The notes under the pieces: generated by a model
The model's database searches: none
The model's input: only the letters and a program-made list of their open reading frames with translations
Told to the model about the DNA's origin: nothing
Shown: positions 1 through 11,649 of the stretch, piece by piece
Numbering within the stretch: the stretch's first letter is position 1
Layout of the letters: every line of letters starts with the position of its first letter
Translations under genes and position numbers: made by a program
Source: Tolypocladium sp. Sup5 PDA-1
Taxonomy: Eukaryota; Ascomycota; Sordariomycetes; Hypocreales; Ophiocordycipitaceae
Reading direction: 5' to 3'
Assembly: GCA_000750105.3 (NCBI GenBank)
Contig: JPHH03000016.1
Coordinates: 186,001-250,000 of the forward strand
Length of the DNA stretch: 64,000 bases

Positions 1-112
1 GTAGCTAGTAGTGGCCGTATTAATGCGTGGAGAGTGCCATCTAAATCCCAGACCGAAATATGGCCCACCACGTAGGTGACAGCCTATGTGCATGATCTAG
101 AAGGCTGGGGGA

Positions 113-286
113 TTACGCGGCCCTTGCGATGCTGATTATGACGAGAAGGAACTGGCACAAGGCATCGAAAGGAGTACCAGCATGTCCTCGTCCCGCAACA
201 AGGAGGATACTGGCAACCACGACGGCAACGGCGTAGAGAGCGACGAAGAAAGATATCACAAGGCGCAGTATGTCTTGGTAGTTCAT
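113..286 (-). CDS. Possible small two-helix membrane protein
   Basis: An ATG-initiated reading frame of 57 codons on the minus strand. Two hydrophobic stretches are visible, roughly residues 8-28 and 41-54, separated by a short polar, glycine-containing loop, so it could be a small two-pass membrane protein or the last exon of a larger one. I recognise no family. An in-frame TTG lies four codons upstream. Short hydrophobic frames arise easily by chance, and nothing next to it supports it as a gene. Confidence 0.2.
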   Translation of the reverse strand: MNYQDILRLVISFFVALYAVAVVVASILLVAGRGHAGTPFDALCQFLLVIISIARAA

Positions 287-515
287 ATGACAGCTCAATG
301 GTTGAATTACCTTTAAGCTAATGAAAGGATAATTGATTCATAAGAGTGACTCTCCGCTGTGTTTTGTTGAAAAGCACGAAAACTGGAGACCTGCGGATTT
401 GATCCACATTTGAGAACTTCCCATCAAGCCATGTTTTACCTGTCCTCTCAACCGCCTCTCCTCTCCGTAGATCATCACCACCATTCAAGTTCCGCCGTTC
501 CTGATGTGCAAGTAT

Positions 516-1115
516 CTAGGTACCTGGTGGTGCTATGTGATTGAGAACGCTGGCGAACTTCGTATCGGGAGGGGAGTAGCCCTGATGGGCCCGGAAGGTG
601 CTGATGGAAAGAGCTTCGAGATCGTTGTCGTGCTTGATGTTCTTGTGGATGTCCCAGATGGAGACATCGCTTTTAGCTCCGGATTTCTTGTCGTCCCAGA
701 CGCTCTGGGTTGCGTACCGGCCGCCCAGCGAGTAGTACTCTTTCACACACCAGATCCTGTTTGTATCGGGCTTGCCCCAGCCATGCTGTGCGACATCGCC
801 CAGCGCCACGTAACCGTTTGGAGCCACGGGCCGCCAAAAGGACCCGTCCTCCCTCGCGCCACTGCCCTTGTCGGTCCAGAGTAGGGTGTAGTCGACAGGG
901 CTAGCAACTGCTCCGCCGCCCGGTGTGGCGTCTCCAACCAAGATCGTCTCGTACTGGCCGTTGATGTCTTGATAGCTGCCGATGGCGACGCTGCCCACGG
1001 GGCGAAAGTTCCCTTGTGCTTTTGGGTGCCAGAAGCCGCCGTCCCTTGTGGCCCCACTGCCACGGTCATTCCACATCAAGTCGTAGGCCGTCGTCTTGGT
1101 AGTGGCAAGCGACAT
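516..1115 (-). CDS. Vps62-like repeat protein
   Basis: A 199-residue protein resembling the Vps62/DUF946 family, whose biochemical role is poorly known (the yeast name comes from a vacuolar sorting screen). The sequence shows three spaced copies of a tryptophan motif of the form WxDxxSGAxxDxxxW, at about residues 15-29, 80-94 and 137-151. Between them lie repeated segments of the type 'GYVALGDV' and 'FRPVGSVAIG', which usually pack as strands of a beta-rich fold. I chose the ATG at 1115 (MSLATTKT) because the motif region starts immediately after it; the frame stays open for 51 codons further upstream, but those residues look like untranslated leader. No signal peptide or membrane segment is visible. 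There is no intron and no close neighbour to suggest a pathway. Confidence 0.65.
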   Translation of the reverse strand: MSLATTKTTAYDLMWNDRGSGATRDGGFWHPKAQGNFRPVGSVAIGSYQDINGQYETILVGDATPGGGAVASPVDYTLLWTDKGSGAREDGSFWRPVAPNGYVALGDVAQHGWGKPDTNRIWCVKEYYSLGGRYATQSVWDDKKSGAKSDVSIWDIHKNIKHDNDLEALSISTFRAHQGYSPPDTKFASVLNHIAPPGT

Positions 1116-3318
1116 CTTGGCTTCTGAGGATGTATACACAGGATGAGATGAGTAAATGTTTGGTACTCCGTCCGCTGTTGTGTTTGCTTGATCCTGGAGG
1201 TGGCTAATGGATCCTAGACGTGGGAGTTCCTCCAAGGGCACACATACCCTATTTATACCTATACACATTCTAATGTATCACATGGTTTCTTGGGAAATGT
1301 CAACTCGGCTCTCCGCTTAACCTTGCTTACACCGCCGCGTGGATTCTGCCCTTCCTCTGGCCTGCCTTCTCAGGCTCGGGGTGTTTCAGCCATTGGCATA
1401 TGCCTCAATGACCCCGCACTCGGGCCGCCCCCAGGGCGATCTGTTGTCTTATGCAGGAGCTGCATGGTGCTTCTCGACCCTGACGCCGGTCCTTCAGCAA
1501 GAGCTATATACTTGTTTATATAGGGCATGGGTTCGGGGCTATCGTACACGATACTATGTAGAACTGCGAATGGAGCCCATGAGACGACAGTGCAAACCGA
1601 ACGAATATGTATCTCTCACTCTGTGTGACCGTTGCCGTCATACAAGATTGTGATCTCTGGTCACAGAGGTGGTCTCCTTAGCTGGTCCATGGCTATGTTC
1701 GAACAAGCGCGCTCACTTGAGGTACGTCGTGGTTAATACCCTATCCTTCGTCGTGATCTGTGGGACATACATACGGCGGTGGCATATCACCGGTGAGACT
1801 GTGCAGACGTTGAAAATGAGATGCGTTCTTCAGAATGCGAAGGGCCGGGGTCGAGATCTCATCCCTCGCTCTTTTCACCAATCCACATACATATATGTAC
1901 GTTGGAATCCGGGTCTAGAATCTTTTGTTTGGTCAGCCGAAGCCTCCATGCCACTTTTACCGCATACCCACAAGACGTGCATCATTCTACATCAGGGAGA
2001 AGCTGCATGCCTATCACGATGTCACTTGATCAGCGGGTGTGGCTTAGCATAGGAAACCAAGACACAAGTCCCTCAATCACTCGCAGCAGATTCGGCTCCC
2101 CAAAGTAAGGGAGACGAAGAGAAATCAATGATTTGGAGAAAAGCGCCGACGGGCAGCAACCCGGAAATGCAAGCTGCGAGCACGGGAGAGGCGAAAAATC
2201 TGCAAGCTATCTGCAAGAGATACAGATAAGCGATGTAGACACTTACATAGTATTATGAAAACTGGTTGTATGCAGTATGTATGCTAACCCTATGCAGGCT
2301 GCTTTGCTCTATTTATCGCCCGAAGCGACCTAATGTTGATGTTGATGCGGTCCAGTCTGGGCCCGGCGTTGTCACCTGTATGCAGTGACAGCTCAGCTTT
2401 GCTGTCGGCACGGCCGAAAGAGACGACGGCTGGAGGCTGCACGAACAGATATGACTGGTCATCAGAAATGTCTCAACTCAACACTGAGACACAACCCAAG
2501 GTTACAAGGTAGAGTGTAAGCTTAAGGTTCCGGGTCAATGGCAAATAATGCCCGGCCATGCATCTTCACAGAACAGGATCGGTGCGGACCGCAGGAAATG
2601 GCGGGGTTAACCGAACTTGGCATCTGATAAAAGCCGAAAGGGGATACTTGGGCCATCTGAAGGCCGCAGCTGCAGATGATGATTGAGGGAAGAAGACGGC
2701 ATCTTCACGAGCCCCGCAGGTTGGGCTTAACACCCCAAGCTGAGCTGAGACTTTGAATCCAGAGAACCTAACTAATATCCTCAACCGCAGAACATGCGTT
2801 AACACTTGCGATGAGACTCCGAGTCTCAGGCAACTACGTTCATGCGACTCGGTCTTACTTTGCAACGCCGCTCCTTGGCATTTGATCGACCGCCGAAAGT
2901 AGCCAGCGCAATCCGGAAGATCTTGCAGATTGAAGTCTGTATTAGAAAGACAACTCCATTGGCCATGTCGCGCGCCGGAACCAAAAGCCCAGGAAACCAC
3001 ACCACGTCAGAATTGCCTGCGGAGATGAAGCATATCATAATATGGTGAAACGATTGGCGGAAGCAAGTCAGCACCACAGCGGCGTGGTAGCAATGAGAGG
3101 AGTTCCGCCTTTATCCGGGCGGTCATGAGATGCCCACTGCTCCTTCAGTCGATTTGGAGCTGACGGATAGTCTCTCCGGAGGAAGACTTTGCCGGTAATG
3201 ACGCTCACATTGAGCGGTCACTTGCAGTTTAGACCCTTCCTCAGTACGCTTCCTTGCCACCCAATCACTATAAGAACGTTGTCAGCTTGATATTGCGATG
3301 CAGAATCCTCTGTCGTGA
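1116..3318. other. Gene-poor interval
   Basis: About 2.2 kb with only short, mutually overlapping frames and no recognisable domain on either strand. It holds the promoter of the minus-strand Vps62-like gene at its left end. The right end may contain decayed upstream parts of the ABC transporter relic, but I could not identify transmembrane-domain sequence. Confidence 0.5.
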
Positions 3319-4140
3319 ATGGTCAGTTGTACAAGGTCGGTTGTTAGGGCCCTGCCGCCGCTGCATCACGGCAGATTTAGCCACCCGCAGTCATTTAATA
3401 CTTCGTGGCAGGGAGAGCGCCTGACAGAAAAGTATTGTCCACACTGCATAGGATACGGAGTAAGAGCTCTTTTTTCCGGATGCAATAGCGGCAAGGGCAC
3501 CATCCTCCTCTCTCTGCTTCGCCTCATCGAAACCACCGACAATATCAGCATAGACGGCGTCGACCTCTCCCGCACATTGCGGGCTGCAATCCGTGAGCGA
3601 TGTTTCATTACCGTGCCGCAGGACCCCATGCTTTTGCCCGATACCTCACTGCGCTTCAGTCTCGACCCGAGTGGCGAGGCCGACACCACGACAATGGTCG
3701 ACGCGCTGCAAAGGACAGGCGTCTGGGGCCCCGTGTGCGGCTCTAACGCGACAGACGCCGCTCAGGTCCTCGATCACAAGGTCTCGGAGCTGCCCGCCCT
3801 CTCCGTGGGACAAGCGCAGCTCCTGGGACTCGCCAGGGCATTGGTAAAGAAGGCGGTTTTGGGAACCGAGTGCAAGCCTGTCCTTCTGCTTGACGAGGCA
3901 ACGTCGTCGCTGGACACGGCGACAGAATCGCTGATGCACAACTTGATCGACAAGGAATTCACCGCGCAGGGCTACACGGTCGTGGCTGTTGCGCACAGGC
4001 TGAGCGTTGTTTCTGGCCGAATGAGACCGACGGATATCGTAGTGACAATGGCCGACGGGGAGATACAGAAGGTTGGGAGTGCCGAAGAGGTGTTGGGATG
4101 GAACCCCAGCTCTACTCCGGTTGCTGAGCCTAACTCCTGA
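3319..4140 (+). pseudogene. ABC-C transporter second NBD, truncated relic
   Basis: A 273-codon frame that matches only the C-terminal nucleotide-binding domain of a full-size fungal multidrug-resistance-type (ABCC) transporter. Visible motifs: a degenerate Walker A at about residue 54 (GCNSGKGT, where the Ser/Thr after the lysine has become Gly), a Q-loop region (VPQDPMLLPDTSLRFSLDP), a signature motif LSVGQ in place of LSGGQ, an intact Walker B VLLLDEATSSLD and the H-loop AHRLS. The domain normally follows a six-helix transmembrane half and is part of a protein of about 1,400 residues. No membrane helices are encoded here or upstream in any frame I could read. The ATG used is arbitrary, and the first 45 residues look like random translation. 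I read it as the 3' remnant of a deleted transporter gene; expression as a soluble ATPase is less likely given the Walker A change. Confidence 0.75.
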
Positions 4141-4518
4141 GATGTGACTTTCAGCATGTTATTTTGGTGGCTCTGGAGGCGGTCCGTCTTCCTCCTTGAG
4201 GTAGTGTTCTTCTGGAAGTGGGACCGGGCATTCATTCAGTGCTTGATATTATATTCGTAAATAGGTCGATGAAGTTGGCTGTGACGTCTGTTGTGCTCAC
4301 CGCTGGTGCCAGTCCAGGGGTCCGTGTCTGTCCCCCCATGTGAAATGGCGGGGTGTTGAATCAACAACCGACATCCCTGCACCTTTGACCACAAAACTCA
4401 CACGACTCGACACCTCGTACACGCAGTCTCCGAGGCGGTGTCGTTCCTCTGCACGCCCGCCCTGAGATGCATCCCATCACCCTCATCACTCCCTAGACGA
4501 GCGCCCTGACATGCCGCC
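4141..4518. other. Intergenic, HAUS6 promoter
   Basis: About 380 bp between the ABC relic and HAUS6. A short out-of-frame ATG at 4511 lies 8 bases before the chosen HAUS6 start. No other feature seen. Confidence 0.4.
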
Positions 4519-6815
4519 ATGGCCGCCGTCGTCCAGCATGCACGAACGCGTCCCGCGCGCGTCGCTGCCAACTCGTCCAGACCGCTGCAGCCTCACCCTC
4601 ACCATGCTGGCAACGGCTCTTCGCAGGCGAGCAGCAGCAGCGGCGGCAGCGCACCGTTGGGCGTCTTCCTGACGAACCTGCGCCTCCTGGACCTCGACCT
4701 GCTGCCCGACTGGCCCGGCATCGCGCCCGAGACGTTTGCCACGTCCGGGTCCGGCGTGCAGGGGCAGAAGCGGCGCGTTCAGTGCGTCGAGTGGGCGCTG
4801 TTCCGCCTGTTTTCCCTCTGGGACCCAGAGGAGACGGCCAATGTTGGTTACCCTACGTGTCGTGCTTGAACACATGTCTACGGAAGAGCCCAGCTAACGA
4901 GGTTGGCCTGCAGAAACTTAAACCCTTCTTCCCGCCGCTCGACCAGATGCAGTCGCTCAACCTGCGCGCCGCCCTCCTGCGCGCCCTCGAGCACGCAAAG
5001 AAGAACGGCGTCCTGGGCCGCGACTCGGCCATCCGCAAGACCATGCTCGACGAGTGCAAGGGCGAGCGGCTCGAGGAGGTGCTGGCCTACTTCTCCACGG
5101 CCGTGCTGAAGAAGGCGGTTGCCGAGGACGCCAACGAGGGCCGCTATCCCGCGCCGGCGGCGGAGCTCGCGCTCGAGAACAGGGGCTACAGGGGGGACAA
5201 CGCGGAGCTGGGCGCGCTGGCGCTGGCGCACAGGGTGTCGCTGCGGCGGATCCTCGAGCGAAAGGACGTGGTGAGGAGCCGGTGCCGGGACTTTGCGGAC
5301 CTGCTGAGTGTCAAGGAGCGGAGCGTTGCGCGGCGCAACGAGGTCATGCGCGCGCGGGAGGAGGACGGCGGCGCGGAGACGCTGTCTGACAATGCGAGGG
5401 AGGAGATGCGGCGGACGGTGCGAAATAACTGGTCCGGCAACGAGCGGTGGATGCAGACGCTGCTGCTCGGCGACTCTGGCGGCAGGGGGAGCGGGCTTCT
5501 GGCGATGCCGTTTGACAGGGTATGGAGACGGGTCCAGCAGGGGCGGCTGGCGGAGCTGGAAGAGGATGGCGGTGGCCTCCTGGAGCAGCTCGAGGGCCGC
5601 GTGAGGGTGCAAAAGGAGAGGTTGGCGCGATGGGACGCCTTTCGGAGCGAGATGCTGGAGAACCAGGTGGAACCATCGCCGTCGAAAAGCAAGGCTCAAG
5701 GTGAAGGGAAGGCTACCAAGGGAATCGACCTCAACTTTGGTGGACATCAGGATCTACACGTCGGAGGGCTAGCTACGCGGACGACGGGCATTGGACGAAA
5801 GGGGCCGCCCCTGATGGAGGAATACGGCGACCTGGTCGATGAACTGCGCGATGAGCTAGCGCAGATTCGGAATCGGCCCTCCAAGGCGATTGGGTTCCTG
5901 GCACGGCATCGGAGGCGATCACTTCGTGATGACGAAGACGAAGATGCAGCATCGGAGATAAGTGAGCTGGAAGACGAGCCGGAGCCGGAAGGGGTCATGC
6001 CGAGTCAACCTCCTGCAGAGACGTTCAAGGAGAGGGTGGAGATGGCGAGACGACTACCCGTGAGGCCGCGGCTGCCACAGTCAGAAGACTCACAGCACTC
6101 GTCCACAAACGACTCATCTAGCTCAACCACCGCTCGGGAAGACATTGATGTTCAGCATCTCCTCGACCCCGACATGGAAATCTTGGACCCCCCCAGCCGC
6201 AGAAGCCTCTGGGATGCCTCCCCGCCCGCCAGCCCCTTGCCCCAGCGATCGCCAGTCCGGAGGGCAGCCTCTCCCGCAAAGCCCTCATTCGCAGATATGC
6301 AGCAGCGTGCGCCCTCGCCGACGCAGCACCTCGCCGACCAGATCCTCGCGTCCATGACCGACGCGTCCCCCTCGCCAACGAAGCGCACTAAGGCCCGGCA
6401 CACGCTCTCCCTCGCCCAGCGCACACGCCTGTCGATGGCCCGCTCGAACAACAACCCCTTTCTCGACGGCGACGAGCCCGAGCCCGAGTTCCCGTCCATA
6501 GCGGAACCCACGCCGCCCGCCGCCGCCGAGGAAGCGGAGGAGCAGGACGACCTCGCCAGCCGCACGCGGCGCAGCATGGCGGGCTTCGAGCGGGCGCAGC
6601 AAAAGGCGCAGCTCGGGCGGCGGCGGTCGCTGCGGAGGTCCAAGGCGATGCCGTCGCAGCAGCAGCGCAGGGAGGGCAGCTACTTCCCGCGGGTGGACGA
6701 GGAGACGGCGGTGCTGGCGGAGGAGCTGATGGGCGGGGATGAGGACATGGAGGCCGTGTTTCGGTCGAGGCCGAGGATCAAGGCGAGTCCGGTGGCGAGT
6801 CCGACGAGGGAGTGA
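4519..6815 (+). CDS. HAUS augmin-like complex subunit 6
   Basis: Two exons, 4519-4842 and 4914-6815, give 741 residues. The intron (71 bp, donor GTTGGT, branch-like GCTAAC, acceptor CTGCAG) is phase 0 and restores the continuous domain ETAN|KLKPFFPPL. The N-terminal third matches HAUS6_N: FLTNLRLLDLDLLPDWPGI near residue 50, then SLNLRAALLRAL and RKTMLDECKGERLEEVLAYF. The augmin (HAUS) complex recruits gamma-tubulin to existing microtubules for branching nucleation in the spindle. After about residue 350 the protein becomes low-complexity, acidic and serine/proline-rich with many SP/TP sites, typical of fungal HAUS6 tails and suggesting CDK-type phosphorylation. An antisense frame of 289 codons inside it is a compositional shadow. 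The 3' end converges on the mitoribosomal gene, 158 bp away. Confidence 0.85.
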
Positions 6816-6973
6816 GGCATCGACGCTGAGGGTTAGTAGGGGACAGTAGTCGAGTAGGCACGCAGCAGTGCTGCGCTCATTTTCAAGTTACGTTTAGGTG
6901 AGACGACTGACGCTTGTCTCAAGTGTTGTACATTTATATAGATCTCCAGTGATGTTTAATGATACACGGCCTC

Positions 6974-7711
6974 TCACCACCCCTGCTTCTTCAGCTCCAA
7001 CACCCGACTGACAGCCGCCTTGAAGCCCGTCTTGAAGCGGCCCCTCCAGCGCTGGCTGCGTAACCGCTTCTTCTTGAGGCCCTTGCGCTCGTGGAACTTT
7101 TGCGAGTGGTACTTGTTGCGGACCTTCTGGTCGCGGCACATGCGGTCGAGGACGCGCAGGGCGACCATCGGGGTGGGCGCCGACGTGGGCGTCAGGCGGT
7201 CCTTGACGAAGACGGTGCGGCCGGCGACGGCCTTGGCGCGGACCTTGGGGCGGGTGAGGGGGTCGCCGATGCCGAGGGCGCGGCCGTAGGCGGCGGACTT
7301 GTTGGCGATGATGGAGGCGATGTCGAGGTTCAGGGGGGTCGAGGCGTCGGCGGCCGTGTAGGGGTGGTCGGGCTTGGACTCGACGGTCTCGGGGGGGGAG
7401 GGCGTGGCAGAGGGAGGAGGTGGAGGAGGAGGAGGCATGTCGGCGTTTGGAGGAACCACTGCGCTGGATGCAGACGGACGAGATGACCTGGACTGTTCCG
7501 TCGAGACGGGGGCATCTTCCTTGGACGGCTGCTGGGGCTGCGCAGGGACGTAGTTGCCCACGAGGGGATTCGACCGGGCCCGAGGAGGGCGAGAGGATGA
7601 GGCATCGTGACTCGGGCTCGACGCGCTGAAGCGCATGGGAAGAGACGTCGAGAAAGCACGAGCTGGGAGGGACGGTGACCGTGTGGTTGAGGCCACGACC
7701 CTCGACAGCAT
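6974..7711 (-). CDS. MRP21: Mitochondrial small ribosomal subunit protein bS21m
   Basis: A 245-residue protein whose C-terminal 60 residues match ribosomal protein S21: VLDRMCRDQKVRNKYHSQKF, then a basic stretch ERKGLKKKRLRSQRWR. Fungal bS21m is much longer than the bacterial protein because of an N-terminal targeting and linker region. That is seen here: residues 1-35 are rich in Ser, Arg and Ala with almost no acids (mitochondrial presequence), followed by a proline/serine-rich linker with a run of eight prolines near residue 95. I chose the ATG at 7711 (MLSRVVAST), which begins the presequence; the frame is open for 33 more codons upstream without targeting character. It functions in the mitoribosomal small subunit. 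It is divergently paired with the splicing-factor gene over a 629-bp shared upstream region. Confidence 0.85.
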   Translation of the reverse strand: MLSRVVASTTRSPSLPARAFSTSLPMRFSASSPSHDASSSRPPRARSNPLVGNYVPAQPQQPSKEDAPVSTEQSRSSRPSASSAVVPPNADMPPPPPPPPSATPSPPETVESKPDHPYTAADASTPLNLDIASIIANKSAAYGRALGIGDPLTRPKVRAKAVAGRTVFVKDRLTPTSAPTPMVALRVLDRMCRDQKVRNKYHSQKFHERKGLKKKRLRSQRWRGRFKTGFKAAVSRVLELKKQGW

Positions 7712-8340
7712 CGAGCTGCCGTATCTTGTGGTTGCAGTCCTGGGAGGAGTCAGTAAGGGTCCTTGTCTATGCTTCCATAAATGCTGGCTCCTACATCCTG
7801 CTGAGACCAACGCGACGGCAGCTAGCCAATTGGCTCAGTGGTGACCGTCAATGGGCTGATTCAGGGCTGGACGAAGCTCGACCTGGACGTCGAATCTCGA
7901 AAGCTGTCGCTGGGCAAAAAGTCGCGAGGTGGAAAGTCGCCCGGGCGACGGAGCAATGTTGATGCGGGCGCCCCACACTGGACCGGTACAGGTACTTGCC
8001 TCGCGCAGCGTGCCACTCACGCGCCAAAGTCTCCCGCTACATCGCACACCACCCACCCACCACACCACTCCACCAAAAGTTGCAGCAGCTGGCAGCTCAC
8101 GAGAAAACACCAGCACCAGCAGCGCCTTCGAAAATCTGCATTCCCTCCTCGCACGCACCCCGTATCCATTCACTCAAGCGTTTGCCGAACTCCTCCCCCC
8201 CTGCGAAGCCTGACGCACCGTTGTTCTCGACGCGAGCGGGCTGTTGGCGGTTGTTCTTGAGCGACGCAGTCACGGCGTGTCGAGTCCCCCGTTGCGACTC
8301 GCGGGCAGCGGCCTGAGCTGGACGGCTCGACGACGGCAGC
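7712..8340. promoter_or_regulatory. Divergent promoter region, MRP21 / PWI splicing factor
   Basis: 629 bp between two divergently transcribed housekeeping genes. Several short frames occur on both strands without domain content. It must carry the 5' leaders of both genes; no TATA box stands out. Confidence 0.45.
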
Positions 8341-10814
8341 ATGTCCTACAACCAGTATGGAGGTGAGTCTGACGTTGCGTTCCCGGTCGCGGCGACGCGC
8401 TGCAGCAGATGGGCTAACCACTTTTTCTTCTCCGTCGGCAGGAAATCCCTACGGCGCCGCGCCGCCTGGCTATGGCGGGTACGGAAACCCTCCCCCGGGC
8501 ATGGGAGCCCCCCCCGGCCTAGGTACTGAGCCTGACTACGATCCCGCCTACGACGGCGACGTTGATCCGTACAGTGGTACTGACTCTGATTCCCCAGGCC
8601 CCTCTCCTGGAATGGCCGCTGCTCCCGGCATGGCGGCTCCTGGCGTGCAGCAGCCCCCCGGCGCCCAGCAGGCCAGCCGTCCCGGCCTCCCTCCGAACTT
8701 CCAACCTCCCGTCAACATGCCGAACATCAACTTCAACGCGCCCGTGATTCGACTCGGCACCGGAGCATCGGGCTCTGGCGGACGAGGCGGCGACTCGTCG
8801 CCGGCTGGTGGTCGCACCGGCCTGGGCATGGACCGTGGTGGTGAACATGGCAGGGACCGCGGTGGCAGAGAGGTGCAGCAGGTGCTCGTGCCCCCTACGG
8901 TCGACGAAAGACTCCGAACCATGGCTATTTGCCTGCTCCCCGAGGGCCTTGGTGGCGATGAGGGCGCACAGAAGATCTGCGGTGCTGTGGGACGGTTTCG
9001 CAAGTGGGAGCCGTCGGCCAGCCTCTGGACTGGTCACGACCAAAAGCTTGGCTTCGTGCTGTTTGACGACCACGAGTCGATTTCGATCGCCATGAAGCTC
9101 CTCCGAGAGGAGGGCTTGGACGTGCCGGTCAACCGACAGCCGGGAACTGCCGAGCCTCCCAAAGACGGCTCCTTTGAGGGCATTGAGAAGACCAAGCTGC
9201 ATGTGTCGTTCGACGAGACGACCGATGAGTACCACCAGTCACTGGACGAGAGCCGGGGCGACGACCCCGAGTATCAGCACATACTGGAGGCGGCCCGACA
9301 GGCACTGAAGCAGGTCCAGCGCGAGCTCTTCTACCCTCCGATTGGCAGCCGCCCCGCTGCGGATGGCGACACGGCCATGGCGAACATCAAGAATGAGGTG
9401 CAGGAAAACGTGGAGGTGGTCAACATTTCGATTGCTCAAGAGGACGAACTGGCCGACATCCCCGCCGAGATGCGCGAGATTGTGTCCAAGGAGATTGCCG
9501 CGTTCCGCGAGCGGAGCAACCAGCGGGACATGGAGCGCCTCAGGAGAGAGGAGGAGATTGAGGAGCGGCACCGACGACAGAACGGAGTGTCCACCGCAGG
9601 AGCAAACAACATCCCGCTGGGACCCCGAGCTACGACGGCGCCCACTGGGCCCAGAGGCCAGAACGGGACGGACCAGGGCGTCTCCTTCGTCAACGGCGGA
9701 GTTCAGGACCGACACCTCGGGGTCAACGACCCCGGCTACGATACGGATGCGAGCGACGACGAGCTTTACCGCAGAATTCTGAAGAAGGAAGCGGAAGAGG
9801 AGCACAAGAAGTTTCTCGAGCTCGAACGCAAGTGGAAGAACCGGGAGCGCACGCGACAGCTTGCCCTGGACCGCGAGAGGGAGCGCGAGCAACGCGAGGC
9901 CGAACAGCTGCAGCGACGAAAGGATGAGCAGTTTGCCGAGGAGATGGCCTGGGACGACGAACTCGAGGCGAAGCGCAGGACTCATCCTTACTACCGCGAC
10001 CACGCCGCGTGGGCCAGACAGCGGGCCATCGACCGTGCGCGAGAGGAGGCACTGGACGACGCGGATCGCCGAGAGGAAGAGGAAGAGATGCGACGCGAGA
10101 AGGCTCAGCAGGAGCGCGCTCGAGGCCAGGCCGACTCGTTCCTCGACCAGCAAGATCGCGAGGCGGACCGCCGCCAGCCAGCTGCTGCCGCTGCCCCCGC
10201 CGCTGCCCCTGCACCCCAGCCCTTCAAGCTGTCCCTGGGAGCGGCCGCCCGAGGCGCCCAAGCCTCGCGCGCCATGCCGCAGCGCCGCACCATTGCCGAG
10301 GTCGAGGGCCTGCTCGACGATGAGGATAACGAACCATCCGTGCGACGCCCCCTCGTGCCGATCCAGATGGACGCGGCGCCTGCCTCTGCGGGCATGACGG
10401 AGGAGGAGATTACGCAGGCGGTGCGCGCGCTGGCGCAGGAGATCCCCTCGAACAAGGACGGCCTCTGGGCCTGGGAGGTCAAGTGGGAGTACATGGACGA
10501 GGGCATCGTGCGGGAGCGGCTGCGCCCGTTTGTGGAGAAGAAGATTGTCGAGTACCTGGGTGTGCAGGAGGAGATGCTGGTGGAGACGGTGGAGGAGCAC
10601 CTGCGCAAGCACGGCAGCGCGGGCGCCCTGGTGGAGGAGCTCGAGGGGGTACGTTTCCCTTCCCTTGCGCATTTTCTCGACTACGAGGTTCAGGGACAAG
10701 GTTGCTAACGTGTGTGTACAGGCTCTGGACGACGAGGCCGAGGACCTGGTCAAGAAGCTCTGGCGCATGGTCATCTTCTTTACCGAGAGCGAGAAGCGCG
10801 GTCTGCCCGCTTAA
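8341..10814 (+). CDS. RBM25/Snu71-like splicing factor with PWI domain
   Basis: Three exons: 8341-8362, 8442-10648 and 10722-10814, total 773 residues. The tiny first exon encodes MSYNQYG and is joined through a GTGAGT donor; intron 2 has donor GTACGT, branch GCTAAC and a TACAG acceptor. Order of parts: a Gly/Pro-rich N-terminus (MSYNQYGGNPYGAAPPGYGG); a divergent RRM-like region with LGFVLFDDHESISIAMKLL near residue 220; a segment DDPEYQHILEAARQALKQVQ; a long Arg/Glu-rich charged coil (about residues 360-560) typical of RBM25; and a C-terminal PWI domain including WAWEVKWEYMDEGIVRERL and VKKLWRMVIFFTESEKRG. PWI proteins of this type bind U1 snRNP and influence 5' splice-site choice in the nucleus. 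The antisense 511-codon frame is an artefact of biased codon use. RBM25 versus yeast Snu71 naming is uncertain; the architecture fits either. Confidence 0.8.
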
Positions 10815-11649
10815 GGGGCCGAGGGGTGGTGACACCAGTCGGTGGTACGATGCAACTTGAAGGAGAGTGATGCCTCGACTTGACATTCCGATGGCACATG
10901 AAGGGGAGTGATACCAGGCGAAGAAAATGGTTGCATTCACGACTTGCAAAACGAGAGGAAGCGGTGGGCAAGCTGCAGTCATCTGCGTGGCCAGCTCTTA
11001 CCGCGATGTACAAAACCATGTAGTTGCTTTGTTTTCGTCAACGATACACCATGAGGGGCGGGCTGGTGTTCCGGTTGCATGTAGGAGTTTTCAAGGGCCG
11101 GTCGGCGTACGGGCTCGCATTAGGGAACGGGAACGGGGAAAAGGAATTGCTTCGCTTAGGTCTGTGTTTGTCGCGATGTGACTGGGATGTCTACACTCTT
11201 GCTAGCTGTCTGTCCACGTCCAATGAAGCTCTGTGCCTCTTCTGTTTCCATGTCATGCCTTTTCTACAAGCATTGACTGTATACAGACGCGGCTATGCCC
11301 CCATGGCGAATGTTGACATCAACATGGTCCTGTGTCGTTGCCGGCGGGGCTTCGCGGAGCCGGTCCGACAGCCCGTGCCGAGGCTCCCCCGCGCCCCCTC
11401 CATATCCACCCCCGGATTCCCCTCCGCAGTTGGAGCTGTTATAAGTCATCCAACGCCACTCGGAGACTGCAACGGTGTTTGCTTCTTTAGATTCAGAGAC
11501 GCATATCTGTCTGCTCATGAAAGGCCCCTTTACTGCGAGGCGCGGAGCACGGCTCATACTGTAAAGAGCTGAGACATTGGCAGCATCACCAACCTCAACG
11601 TCACGTCCTCATCTCAACTCAGCACCCACGAATCGAAGACGCGTCGACA
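10815..11649. other. Intergenic, about 0.8 kb
   Basis: Contains the PWI gene 3' region and the crotonase-gene promoter. A 182-codon frame (11024-11572, +) has no recognisable domain and irregular composition, so I do not call it a gene. Confidence 0.4.

Noticed and set aside
4878..5747. Minus-strand 289-codon frame inside HAUS6
   Set aside because: Compositional shadow; the plus strand carries the HAUS6 domain.
9239..10774. Minus-strand 511-codon open frame opposite the PWI splicing factor
   Set aside because: It mirrors the GC-rich codon pattern of the sense gene, has no domain, and the sense strand has clear RBM25-like and PWI sequence.
11024..11572. 182-codon plus-strand frame between the PWI factor and the crotonase gene
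   Set aside because: No similarity recognised, and its composition does not resemble the neighbouring genes.
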